Positions 1 through 7,180 of a DNA stretch of 27,301 nucleotides are shown piece by piece. This DNA comes from Prevotella sp. CAG:1185 (lineage in GTDB: Bacteria > Bacteroidota > Bacteroidia > Bacteroidales > Bacteroidaceae): the NCBI GenBank assembly GCA_000436695.1, contig HF992525.1:1-27301 (forward strand), written 5' to 3'. Under the pieces are notes generated by a model. It saw nothing but the letters and a program-made list of their open reading frames with translations, ran no database searches and was not told the DNA's origin. Made by a program: the position numbers and the translations under genes. Every line of letters starts with the position of its first letter. Within the stretch, counting starts at the first letter, position 1.

Positions 1-1
1 C

Positions 2-967
2 GGCTACGGCCGCAACACCACCCCCATGCTTCAGCACACTGCCGGACTCACGGTGTTCAGCGACGCGATAACACAGTCGAACACCACACATAAGAGCGTG
101 CCGATGCTCATGTCGGCAGCATCAGCCGACGACCACGGCCGCATTTACCGCGAAAAAGGCATAATAACGGCATTCCGCGAGGCAGGTTTCCACACCACGT
201 TCATATCCAACCAGCGCCCCAACCACTCGTTTATTGACATCTTCGGCAAAGAGGCTGACGAATGGAAATTTATCAAAGAGGAGTCGAAACGCAACAACAT
301 GTACGACGACGAGATGATCAAGACCGTAAACGACATCATCAACAAGAAGCGTAAAAAGGAGCTGATTGTGCTGCATACATACGGCTCTCACTTTAACTAC
401 CGCGAGCGTTACAGGCCGGACGAGGCTGTGTTCACACCCGACAACGCAAGCGAAGCCAAGGCGTCTAACCGCCAACAGCTGCTCAATGCCTACGACAACA
501 GCATAAGAAACACCGACCATTTTCTGTCTCTCCTGATACGCGAGCTTAACCGCAGCGGCGCCATTTCGGCAATGATATATACCTCCGACCACGGCGAAAA
601 CATCTTCGACGACAGTCGCAGACTGTTTCTTCATGCCTCGCCAATACCGTCATATTATGAGCTGCACGTGCCTCTGCTGGTATGGCTGTCGCCGTCTTAC
701 AGACAAATGTTCGCCGCCGAAGCCAATGCCGTAGGCTCAAACAGCCGCAAGAGCGTTGCCACCAGCGCGTCGGTGTTCCACACAATGCTCTCGCTCGCAG
801 GCATATCTACGCCAGTGCGCGCCGACAGTCTGTCGGTGGCGAGCTGCAGATACAAACCCGGAGAGCGCCATTATCTCAACGACCACGACCTGCCCGTGGC
901 AATAAAAAAGATTATGAGAGACAAAGAAGACTTCGCCATGTTCAGAAAGATGCACATGAAATACTGA
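2..967 (+). CDS. Phosphoethanolamine transferase, sulfatase family (5' end outside window)
   Basis: The reading frame is open from the first bases of the window, so this is the C-terminal catalytic part of a longer protein whose N-terminal membrane domain is missing. The visible part begins GYGRNTTP, followed by the block SNTTHKSVPMLMS, which matches the region of EptA-type enzymes that carries the catalytic threonine. Further on, HTYGSHFNYRERY and SDHGENIFDD match the metal-binding histidine and Asp-His motifs of the alkaline phosphatase/sulfatase fold. Enzymes of this family move phosphoethanolamine from phosphatidylethanolamine to lipid A or core sugars on the periplasmic face of the inner membrane. 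The cysteines that form disulfides in proteobacterial EptA are absent around the threonine block. An EptB-type or other glycan acceptor is equally possible. The stop codon is TGA at 965-967. Confidence 0.85.
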   Translation, partial: GYGRNTTPMLQHTAGLTVFSDAITQSNTTHKSVPMLMSAASADDHGRIYREKGIITAFREAGFHTTFISNQRPNHSFIDIFGKEADEWKFIKEESKRNNMYDDEMIKTVNDIINKKRKKELIVLHTYGSHFNYRERYRPDEAVFTPDNASEAKASNRQQLLNAYDNSIRNTDHFLSLLIRELNRSGAISAMIYTSDHGENIFDDSRRLFLHASPIPSYYELHVPLLVWLSPSYRQMFAAEANAVGSNSRKSVATSASVFHTMLSLAGISTPVRADSLSVASCRYKPGERHYLNDHDLPVAIKKIMRDKEDFAMFRKMHMKY

Positions 968-1188
968 CGACACACCGCAGGATGACTTTGGCATGTCATT
1001 AAAAGGAAATTATCAATGACCGTAAAAATATACTTCCTGCTGTTTGAAGTCAGCCAAGCTCAGTAAAGGACAACTCTTTGAAGTCAATCAAATTTAAGAA
1101 AGGACATGCACATTCTGCCTGCAGATTTTGTTTTAATAAAAACTCATCACTCATCACATTGTGGCATAACTTGCTCACTTACAGCAAG

Positions 1189-1230
1189 GCCGGATGTGAC
1201 GAGTTGTATTTTCAACTCATCACATCCGGC
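1189..1230. repeat. Long hairpin (18-bp arms, 6-nt loop)
   Basis: The arms at 1189-1206 and 1213-1230 are inverted copies with a single mismatch, separated by the loop TATTTT. It lies about 220 bp after the phosphoethanolamine transferase stop codon. No clear T-run follows on the plus strand, so it is not a canonical intrinsic terminator. It could be a distal terminator, an mRNA 3'-end stabiliser or a dispersed palindromic repeat. Confidence 0.7.
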
Positions 1231-1310
1231 TTAACAGCCGCGCAATTATTTCCATATTTCAGCATAGCCAAAAGGCTGTAACAGCATCAGACACCAACAA
1301 CGGAAATACA

Positions 1311-1348
1311 GAAAAAGCCGGAGGACATAAAAGTTCCCCGGCTTTCTC
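1311..1348 (-). terminator. Rho-independent terminator of the ferritin gene
   Basis: GAAAAAGCCGG at 1311-1321 pairs with CCGGCTTTCTC at 1338-1348 with one mismatch. Read on the minus strand the hairpin ends in CCGGCTTTTTC, so the T-run is inside the descending arm. It lies about 38 nt beyond the ferritin stop codon, as expected for its terminator. The A/T-rich flanks could also let it stop transcripts arriving on the plus strand. Confidence 0.7.
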
Positions 1349-1385
1349 TGATTGTTTTTATTAAGATAACGTTCCCTCAATATAA

Positions 1386-1907
1386 TTAGAGAGAACCATT
1401 CAGCGGCGCAGCTTGCGTATAAGTTCTTGCGCCAAGCTCTTTGTCAAGCATATATATGCCGTAGCCGTTGTCTTTTATCATCTTTATATTGTCTATTATA
1501 GTCTGAGCTGTCTCCTCTTCTTCCACCTGCTCGTCGATAAACCATTTGAGCATGCTCTGTGTGGCAAAGTCGTTGTGCTCGTGTGTCAGCGCATACAGAT
1601 TGTTTATCATCTCAGTAACTTTCTGCTCATGCTTCAGAGTGCTCTTGAACACGTCGAGAATAGAGTCCCATTTAACAGGAACCTCTGCTATCGGTTTCAG
1701 CTCAACACGACCGTTGCGAGAGTTTACATAATTAAAGAATATCTTGGCATGATCCTGCTCCTCCTGAAACTGCACCTCAAACCATTTTGCCATTCCGGGC
1801 TGACCTTCAGCGTGACAATATGCAGCCATTGAGAGATAGAGATATGCCGACCACATCTCTGCGTTAATCTGGGCATTAAGAGCCTCTTCAATCTTTTTGT
1901 TCAACAT
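1386..1907 (-). CDS. ftnA: Bacterial non-heme ferritin
   Basis: The 173-residue protein has the length of a bacterial FtnA-type ferritin. All ferroxidase ligands known for E. coli FtnA fall at the same residue numbers: E17, E50, H53, E94, Q127 and E130 (the latter in DEQVEEE). It should assemble as a 24-subunit cytoplasmic cage that oxidises Fe(II) and stores it as a ferric mineral, protecting an anaerobe from peroxide and Fenton chemistry. There is no methionine haem ligand pattern suggesting bacterioferritin. The gene stands alone, with its own promoter at 1942-1972 and its own terminator at 1311-1348. The start is ATG at 1907, about 35 nt below the -7 element. Confidence 0.95.
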   Translation of the reverse strand: MLNKKIEEALNAQINAEMWSAYLYLSMAAYCHAEGQPGMAKWFEVQFQEEQDHAKIFFNYVNSRNGRVELKPIAEVPVKWDSILDVFKSTLKHEQKVTEMINNLYALTHEHNDFATQSMLKWFIDEQVEEEETAQTIIDNIKMIKDNGYGIYMLDKELGARTYTQAAPLNGSL

Positions 1908-1941
1908 AAATACGACTTTTTAATAGTTTATTTTATTTCCA

Positions 1942-1972
1942 CAAAAATACTAAAATATACACAAACGGCAAA
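1942..1972 (-). promoter_or_regulatory. Bacteroidetes-type promoter for ferritin
   Basis: On the minus strand TTTG (1969-1972) is followed by exactly 19 nt and then TATTTTTG (1942-1949). This matches the Bacteroidetes primary-sigma consensus TTTG-N19-TAnnTTTG in both elements and spacing. Transcription should begin a few bases downstream, giving a leader of about 25-30 nt. Confidence 0.75.
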
Positions 1973-2083
1973 GGCTTGTGTCATTTATTATTATTTTTTA
2001 GCACTATCACACAAGCCATAATCCGTATGTGCATCATTAGCACAATATGTGCCGCCGGAATTTACCCTTTTAAGCCCTCTATT

Positions 2084-2539
2084 TCAGTCGTATATGCTAT
2101 AAAGCATCACGGCACCGAACAGCAGCCACAGCACATTGAGCACAATGTCTGCCATGCGCCTGTCGGGCTTTCTCTTAGTCAGTGTAAGCAGCCCCATAAG
2201 CCCCTTTGCAGCAAACAAGGCATAGACTATAGCCTCAAGCGTGGCGTTGCCCCGGTACATTGTCTCAGCCATAACAAAGAGCAGGATCACAAGGAGCGAA
2301 AAGCATCTGAACATCTCGACATACGCATTTGGCTCTTCTGCATCTTTGTCTTCTTCATTTCTTACTTTATTAACCATGCCAAGCGCTACCGTAATCACTG
2401 CCAGAATGAGAAAGAAGTAAAACGCCGACGAGTCAAACCCGACAATCAGGCCTATTGCTATCGGAAATAAAAATATCGAGTAACTGCCCAGTGCGTCTTT
2501 TGTCCTGCCGGCAGCGCAGCACAGATGTAATGGTATCAT
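2084..2539 (-). CDS. Small multi-pass membrane protein, paralog with N-terminal extension
   Basis: This 151-residue hydrophobic protein has no function I recognise. Its last 82 or so residues align end to end with the 85-residue proteins at 3353-3610 and 3735-3992, sharing YRGN, a GLLTLTKRKPDRR core, DIVLNVLWLL and the ending AVMLYSIYD. The preceding 66 residues add about two more membrane segments (LFPIAIGLIVGF and FYFFLILAVITVALGMV) joined to the common part by an acidic loop, NEEDKDAEEPN. The start is ATG at 2539, supported by a clear GAGGAG Shine-Dalgarno sequence 8 nt upstream, unusual for this window. It is the last gene of the minus-strand membrane-protein cluster. Confidence 0.75.
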   Translation of the reverse strand: MIPLHLCCAAGRTKDALGSYSIFLFPIAIGLIVGFDSSAFYFFLILAVITVALGMVNKVRNEEDKDAEEPNAYVEMFRCFSLLVILLFVMAETMYRGNATLEAIVYALFAAKGLMGLLTLTKRKPDRRMADIVLNVLWLLFGAVMLYSIYD

Positions 2540-2650
2540 ATATAATCTCCTCTTTCTTTTTTAATCATTGAATCTGAACGTAAACACATGATGCAGACCT
2601 TATGCCACGGTCTACGCCACCCGTTCGCGCCGCCATGCCTGCTTATCTAT

Positions 2651-2674
2651 GCCGGCATTGCTATTCATGCCGGC
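2651..2674. repeat. 8-bp-arm inverted repeat between membrane-protein genes
   Basis: GCCGGCAT at 2651-2658 and ATGCCGGC at 2667-2674 form a perfect GC-rich stem with an 8-nt loop. It sits in the 173-bp gap between two minus-strand genes. No T-run follows on either strand, so it may be an mRNA processing or stabilising hairpin rather than a terminator. Confidence 0.45.
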
Positions 2675-2712
2675 GCATTATACAGCGACATGCAGCCAAA
2701 ATGTACGCTGCG

Positions 2713-3309
2713 TTATCTGCTGCCGCGCATCAGCGCGACAAGATATACGGCAAGCGAGGCCACAAGCACGGCTACGGCAAGCAGCACTGCCCACAGCCAT
2801 GACACATTAAGCGTAAGCTGCCAGAACTTTACGGCAGATGCCATAAACGCAACTCCCGACACCATGTCGGCTATGTCGTTGCCAAAGTCTTTCTTCTTGT
2901 GCATACTTGCCATGATAAACGCGAGCGAGCCAAGCGCCACTACTGCGCTCGCCGACACCATAAACCAATGGCCGGAGGCCAAGCCCACGGCATCTATAAT
3001 GCCTATGGCCGACCCCATGCACGCAAGCAGCAGCAGTCCGTTGTAAAGCCGCCCGGCTGATTTTCTCAACATTCTGTATACAAGGGCTACGGCAGAAACC
3101 GCAAATGCCGCCAAATAGAAATACGACGAAGGCATGCCCAGCGTTACGGCCGCAACCTTTAACAGCTTGTATGCGGCAAAAAAGAACACCAGTTCCAGGC
3201 ATAAGTCCATGCTGTCGTGACTAACCTTTTTACGCCGTCTTGCCACAAACGCCGCCACAGACAGCACCACGGCGACGCCAAGACCTGCGATTAAACTTAA
3301 ATTGCTCAT
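2713..3309 (-). CDS. Multi-pass membrane protein of unknown function
   Basis: From ATG at 3309 the protein has 198 residues and about five or six hydrophobic segments. They begin with SLIAGLGVAVVLSVAAFVA, followed by the basic stretch RRRKK, and end with LLAVAVLVASLAVYLVALM and a short basic tail. No catalytic motif or family is recognisable. The frame stays open upstream to 3387, overlapping the end of the next gene. I prefer 3309 because it starts directly with a membrane segment and has GGAAAC about 7 nt upstream. It is not clearly homologous to the three small paralogs around it, but its position among them, same strand and short gaps, suggests one transcription unit. Confidence 0.7.
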   Translation of the reverse strand: MSNLSLIAGLGVAVVLSVAAFVARRRKKVSHDSMDLCLELVFFFAAYKLLKVAAVTLGMPSSYFYLAAFAVSAVALVYRMLRKSAGRLYNGLLLLACMGSAIGIIDAVGLASGHWFMVSASAVVALGSLAFIMASMHKKKDFGNDIADMVSGVAFMASAVKFWQLTLNVSWLWAVLLAVAVLVASLAVYLVALMRGSR

Positions 3310-3352
3310 ATTATGTTTCCATATTTCATTTCTGTAAACCTCTTCGTCTCCC

Positions 3353-3610
3353 TTATTCGATGTACGTAGCCCCAAGCGCCAATCCACCTAACAGCAGCAA
3401 AATCACATTGAACGTAATGTCTAATATGCGCCAGTCGGGCTTCCGCTTTTTAAACGTAAGCAGACCTATAACTCCTTCCGCAACAACCAAGATATAGACA
3501 ATTATATAAAGCGTGTCGTTGTCATGGAACGCAAATCTTACAACTAAGAAGAATATCAATACTATAGACGAAAACCATTCGTAAAGCCTGGCAAGTGTCT
3601 TTTTATTCAT
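3353..3610 (-). CDS. Small three-span membrane protein, paralog
   Basis: The 85-residue product from ATG at 3610 has the same length as its neighbour at 3735-3992 and is closely similar: both begin MNK and share LYEWF, an identical GLLTFKKRKPDWRI block around residues 50-65 and an ending in YIE. Three hydrophobic segments are separated by a polar turn and the basic KKRKPDWR loop, so it is probably an inner-membrane protein. The frame extends 15 codons further upstream, but the leader before 3610 resembles that of the neighbour (TTAAACAGA followed by ATGAATAAAA), which supports this start. Function is unknown. Confidence 0.75.
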   Translation of the reverse strand: MNKKTLARLYEWFSSIVLIFFLVVRFAFHDNDTLYIIVYILVVAEGVIGLLTFKKRKPDWRILDITFNVILLLLGGLALGATYIE

Positions 3611-3734
3611 AACATTTCTGTTTAATGTGTTAATAACGATTTCAGGTAAATACACTTCCGCCTGCGGTTGTGTCTACCTTTAAATTCTATTGTGCCGTTA
3701 AGTATTCCGCATTTGCATGCTCTCTTCGTCTGTC

Positions 3735-3992
3735 TTATTCGATGTATATTGAATAAAGCATCACTGCACTGTACAACAGCAACAGCACATTGAACACAAT
3801 GTCGAATATGCGCCAGTCGGGTTTCCGCTTTTTAAAGGTAAGCAGTCCGATAATTCCAATTACTGCGAACAAGACATAGGCGATTGTATTAAACATAGTG
3901 TTGCCCCGGCACGTTAAATCTAATATCAAGAATAAGCCGAATATTAAAAGCGTAAACCATTCGTACAACTGAGCAAATCTGATTTTATTCAT
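3735..3992 (-). CDS. Small three-span membrane protein, paralog
   Basis: This 85-residue protein is the first of the minus-strand cluster. Hydrophobic segments lie at about residues 11-27, 35-52 and 62-82. The loop between the second and third is KKRKPDWRIFDI, the signature shared by all three paralogs. It has no signal peptide or catalytic motif. DNA around its stop codon (3721-3746) resembles the DNA around the stop of the 3353-3610 gene, so the genes arose by tandem duplication that included flanking sequence. A -7-like promoter element lies at 4037-4044. I do not recognise a characterised family. Confidence 0.75.
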   Translation of the reverse strand: MNKIRFAQLYEWFTLLIFGLFLILDLTCRGNTMFNTIAYVLFAVIGIIGLLTFKKRKPDWRIFDIVFNVLLLLYSAVMLYSIYIE

Positions 3993-4036
3993 AATATTAT
4001 CTGTTTAAGGTGTTTACACATTCTTCATAAAAAAAG

Positions 4037-4044
4037 CAAATCTA
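4037..4044 (-). promoter_or_regulatory. Putative -7 element for the small membrane-protein cluster
   Basis: The minus strand reads TAGATTTG, a perfect match to TAnnTTTG, 45 nt upstream of the first gene of the cluster. No TTTG is found at the ideal 19-nt spacing, so the call rests on the -7 element alone. Confidence 0.4.
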
Positions 4045-4105
4045 CGAATTTATTTTCATGTTTCCTAACATTCGCGCCGTTTTCGTGCATAATTATTCTA
4101 ATCCG

Positions 4106-4609
4106 CTACATAACGACGATGCAGCCCAGCGATACGTAGCCGCGAAAATAGTTGCCGAACGACTTTGACATTGAGTCATAATATCTTATGCCGAGACCAA
4201 GAGTCGGAACCACTTTGCCTATTTCGGTCTTAAAACACATCATGGCATCATAATAAAGATATTTCCACGGCTTGTTGTCGCACGTAACGCCCGAGCCTGC
4301 CTGAATGGCAATCAGCTTTTTAAATATGTCGTAACTGAGTTTTGCGCCGATAGTGGTATTTACATAATGGTCTTTCTCGCCATCGATTTTAAACAGAGTT
4401 ACGCTCTCTTCCAAATTTAAGCCGGCGGCAAAGCGTTCGGTAAAATTATATCCTAGCGTGTAAGAAACCTCCATGTGGTTGTTTGAACTGCCGTACATCG
4501 ACAAATGTGTCGACACTTCCGACCAGATGTCGTTCTTTACTTGTCCCCTTGCACATACGCAAAAGCACATTCCCAACGTCATGCCGATGATAAATATTAT
4601 TCTTCTCAT
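4106..4609 (-). CDS. Small outer-membrane beta-barrel-like protein of unknown function
   Basis: The 167-residue protein from ATG at 4609 starts with a signal peptide: MRRIIF, a hydrophobic stretch, then cleavage probably after CARGQ or just before it. The mature part has alternating hydrophobic and polar residues and many aromatic and glycine residues, for example YTLGYNFTERFAAGLNLEES and TLGLGIRYYDS, and ends in a hydrophobic strand. This resembles small outer-membrane porin-like barrels common in Bacteroidetes. The count of strands cannot be settled by eye, and a soluble periplasmic protein is possible. It is divergent from the TPR regulator at 4979, which might sense or control it. That link is inference from position only. 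Confidence 0.65.
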   Translation of the reverse strand: MRRIIFIIGMTLGMCFCVCARGQVKNDIWSEVSTHLSMYGSSNNHMEVSYTLGYNFTERFAAGLNLEESVTLFKIDGEKDHYVNTTIGAKLSYDIFKKLIAIQAGSGVTCDNKPWKYLYYDAMMCFKTEIGKVVPTLGLGIRYYDSMSKSFGNYFRGYVSLGCIVVM

Positions 4610-4978
4610 AACCAATGTTTTTTTATTATTAAAAATTTAACTTACAACAATTCAACATCCTATCTGCCGGCGCAGCCGATAAATCCCAAAAATAACTTTG
4701 GCAAATTCTTTTTATTTGACTTATTCTGCCTCCGTCGCTTTTGTAAAGTTATAAAACGCAAAGCCATACTGCCAAACTTTAATCAATGTTTTTTCTGAGC
4801 GCGTCACATTTCGATTTAGCATTTAAATTTCTGACTATCAACGCTGTACATATAGAAATGCAACAAATTGAAACACAAAAATGTGACGCTTTACGGCATC
4901 ACCAACAAGCAAAAAACGCATAAAAACTTGCACATAACAGAATTAATCCATAACTTTGAGCATCTGAAAAGTCACAAC
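4610..4978. other. Intergenic region between divergent genes
   Basis: This 369-bp A/T-rich spacer must hold promoters for the outer-membrane protein (minus) and the TPR regulator (plus). A minus-strand -7-like TATTTTTG lies at 4687-4694, without a correctly spaced -33 element. I see no convincing plus-strand promoter. The frame of the TPR gene is open upstream to a TTG at 4868, but the N-terminal signal sequence fixes the start at 4979. Confidence 0.5.
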
Positions 4979-6565
4979 ATGAAACACATTTTGACTATAA
5001 TATTTCTTATCGTAACAATCGCTGCATGCCAAAGACACAGCAATGTGTATGATTGTCTTGTAAACGCAGACAGCCTTATCGACAAAAATAAGGACAGCGC
5101 AGCAATAAGACAACTTTTGACAATCAATAAAAGCGATTTGAAAACAGATGAAGAACGGGCATACTATGGCCTGTTGCACGACATGGCAACATACAGGCTC
5201 AGGATTCCGGTTGAATCGGACTCCGGCATAACCTATAGCGTAGCATATTACAGAAAAACGGCCAACAAATATAATCTGGCAAGAGCCTTATATTATAAAG
5301 GTATGATTTCTTTTAGGAATAATAATATAAATGTTGCCTTAACTTGTCTGAAAGAAGCCGAACATCTTGCGGTAAAAGTAAATGATGCAAAATTATTAAG
5401 CAAGATTTATGCCAATCTTGGCGCAATAAATACTTATATTAGCAATCAAAACACGGCTCTACATTATGAAAAGAAAGCACTGGCGCTTGCCGAAAAGCGC
5501 AAAGACTGGGCTTTGACTTGCCTGATTTTGGATAAAATTGGAAATATTTGCACTTCACTTAATATGCTTGACAGTGGTGCATATTATACAGAAAAATCAA
5601 TACCTCTTGTTAAATATTTAAGAGAGGAAGAAAAAGTTGATGTTCTTACAGACATCAGTGCCGAATTCTCTAACCAGGGGAAATTGAGCAAAGCAGAGAA
5701 ATACGCTAAAATGTCTTTATCAATAAAGCCCACATCATACGCTTACTTTATTCTTGGCAACATATATATTGAACAAGGAAAAGAGAGCGAAGCGTTTGAA
5801 TTGTGGAACAGGGCAATGAGCAAAGGCAGCCCGATAGTGAGGGCAGAAGTTATGTCGTGGATGGCAGACGTTAAAAAAGAACAGGGAGAATATCGCGAGG
5901 CTGCCGAACTGATAGAAAAGTCGAAGGCGATGAAAGACAGCATTGAGCAAAGCAAAAACACGGAAAAGATGCTGAGCCTGCAAAACGAAATAGACAAGGC
6001 GGAGGCCGCGCGGCAGGCCGACATGAAGCTGAAGACGGCGGCTGCGGCGGCAACTGTGGCAGTGGCGGCACTCGCGCTGCTGCTGGTGATTCACCGAAGA
6101 AAGATAAACCGAAGCAAAAAACGGCTCGGCGAGATTGAGCGGCTAACCGACAGATACAGAAAGGAGATAGACGAGCTGAGCCTGTCGAAAGATGAGAACG
6201 AGAGAAAGATTGGCAGCCTGAGCCGCAAGCTCGACACGCTCAGGGAGCAGAGAGCGGCAATAATAGGACTGGGACAAAGGCGATATGAGGAGATTATAGG
6301 CGGAGGAAACACGGCCGAATGGAAGAAAGCCGACTTTGAGGCAGCCGTTGAATACGGCCGCACGCTGATGCCCGAAGACATAGCCGCCATAGAGAAAAGC
6401 CACAGACGGCTGACGCCATACAACACGTTTTTCCTTATGCTGCCCCTCGCCGGCCTATCCGACAGCGACATTCAGCGGGCCATGAACATGACGGCGGGCG
6501 CCGTAAGGACGATGAAATACAGGTTGAGGAAAAGCCCCCTCAACTCCCCCCGTGGGGGAGCTTAG
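4979..6565 (+). CDS. TPR-repeat, membrane-spanning protein with C-terminal helix-turn-helix
   Basis: The 528-residue protein begins with a lipoprotein-like signal (hydrophobic residues 4-16, lipobox IAAC with C17). Residues about 30-340 are helical tetratricopeptide-like repeats, for example ARALYYKGMISFRNNN and AKLLSKIYANLGAINTY. A single membrane span lies at about 353-371, followed by a basic patch (HRRKINRSKKR) and a coiled coil of about 70 residues. Residues about 490-518 look like a LuxR/sigma-4-type helix-turn-helix (LSDSDIQRAMNMTAGAVRTM). The arrangement resembles Bacteroidetes membrane-tethered regulators in which a periplasmic TPR sensor is linked through the membrane to a DNA-binding domain. 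DNA binding is inferred. The last ten codons, encoding SPLNSPRGGA, come from a GC-rich repeat. A true lipid anchor plus a membrane span would be unusual, so the signal may stay uncleaved. Confidence 0.75.
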   Translation: MKHILTIIFLIVTIAACQRHSNVYDCLVNADSLIDKNKDSAAIRQLLTINKSDLKTDEERAYYGLLHDMATYRLRIPVESDSGITYSVAYYRKTANKYNLARALYYKGMISFRNNNINVALTCLKEAEHLAVKVNDAKLLSKIYANLGAINTYISNQNTALHYEKKALALAEKRKDWALTCLILDKIGNICTSLNMLDSGAYYTEKSIPLVKYLREEEKVDVLTDISAEFSNQGKLSKAEKYAKMSLSIKPTSYAYFILGNIYIEQGKESEAFELWNRAMSKGSPIVRAEVMSWMADVKKEQGEYREAAELIEKSKAMKDSIEQSKNTEKMLSLQNEIDKAEAARQADMKLKTAAAAATVAVAALALLLVIHRRKINRSKKRLGEIERLTDRYRKEIDELSLSKDENERKIGSLSRKLDTLREQRAAIIGLGQRRYEEIIGGGNTAEWKKADFEAAVEYGRTLMPEDIAAIEKSHRRLTPYNTFFLMLPLAGLSDSDIQRAMNMTAGAVRTMKYRLRKSPLNSPRGGA

Positions 6566-6579
6566 GTTTGCCTTGAGGG
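6535..6579. repeat. GC-rich nested hairpin overlapping the 3' end of the TPR gene
   Basis: CTCCCCC (6544-6550) pairs with GGGGGAG (6554-6560) around a CGT loop, nested inside CCCTCA (6537-6542) and TGAGGG (6574-6579). The stop codon of the TPR gene lies inside. Similar 'SPLNSPRGG'-encoding C/G-rich palindromes occur at gene ends in other Bacteroidetes, so this is probably a dispersed repeat that also acts as a 3'-end structure. Confidence 0.65.
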
Positions 6580-7180
6580 TGTAGGCATTTGTTGTTGTTT
6601 TTCAACGCAAAGGCTATGCGTTGAGGAGCATAAGTTTGCCGTGACGACGATTACTTTCGACGTGCCTGTTTTTTACGAAAAACTACGGACTGACCAAACA
6701 AAAAAGGCTACAGCCGAAATGAAAACTTTTTGATTTTGACGCTCTCAGAATCGCGTTTTTTCGCGTCGCGCCTGCTTTTTACTGAAAAATGCCGAAAATT
6801 CAGCCTTTTGCATAACTACCTGACATCACGGCACTTACGCCATAAGCAAGGCGAAAGAGCAACTGTTAAAAAAACTAACTCGGCCACTTACGGTGCAAAA
6901 ACGATAGGTTTAGCCACATAAAGTGGCACGTTTCACACCTCCAAACAGCCGTTTCAGGCAGCTAAAACGGCATGTTTAGGCACAAAAAAGCGATGATAAA
7001 GTAAACGGATGTTAAACAGAACGGCAATAAAGCCCAGTCTGTTTAACATCCGTTATATTTTTATTTTCTATTTCAAAGAAAACTCCGTACACATATTTTG
7101 TAAAGAGTTTTCAGCAACAATTCATGATTTTCGTTTGGACATGCTGCATATCAGTAATTGCGTATAATGACATCAAGGTG
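6566..7180. other. Gene-free, repeat-rich spacer
   Basis: No coding region is supported here. Near-duplicate words occur, for example GCCTGTTTTTTACGAAAAA near 6665 and GCCTGCTTTTTACTGAAAAA near 6770, plus a small hairpin (CAACGCA at 6603-6609 with TGCGTTG at 6617-6623). TAACTCGGCCACTT at 6876-6889 reappears exactly, inverted, at 23481-23494. The spacer ends with the strong 7004-7054 hairpin. It looks like decayed copies of a dispersed intergenic repeat family. Confidence 0.6.
7004..7054. terminator. Perfect 17-bp-arm hairpin, probable bidirectional terminator
   Basis: AACGGATGTTAAACAGA (7004-7020) and its exact inverted copy (7038-7054) flank a 17-nt loop. On the plus strand it is followed by ATATTTTTATTTT. 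On the minus strand a T-rich stretch follows after about 15 nt. It lies between the convergent TPR regulator and RloB genes, about 125 nt past the RloB stop. Confidence 0.7.

Larger units (their letters stand above)
968..1385. other. Intergenic region between the transferase and ferritin genes
   Basis: This 418-bp stretch separates two convergent genes. It contains a long 18-bp-arm hairpin (1189-1230) and the ferritin terminator (1311-1348). Near 1144-1158 the word CTCATCAC is partly repeated. A 67-codon open frame at 1078-1281 runs through the hairpin, shows no recognisable domain and is not called as a gene. Confidence 0.6.

Noticed and set aside
1078..1281. A 67-codon open frame after the transferase gene
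   Set aside because: It runs through the long hairpin, has no known domain and no ribosome-binding site.
6730..6921. A 63-codon plus-strand frame in the repeat-rich spacer
   Set aside because: It consists of the intergenic repeat words and shows no protein features.
6566..7054. Possible CRISPR array or tandem repeat block
   Set aside because: The repeated words are degenerate, irregularly spaced and not separated by spacers of constant length, and no cas genes are present.
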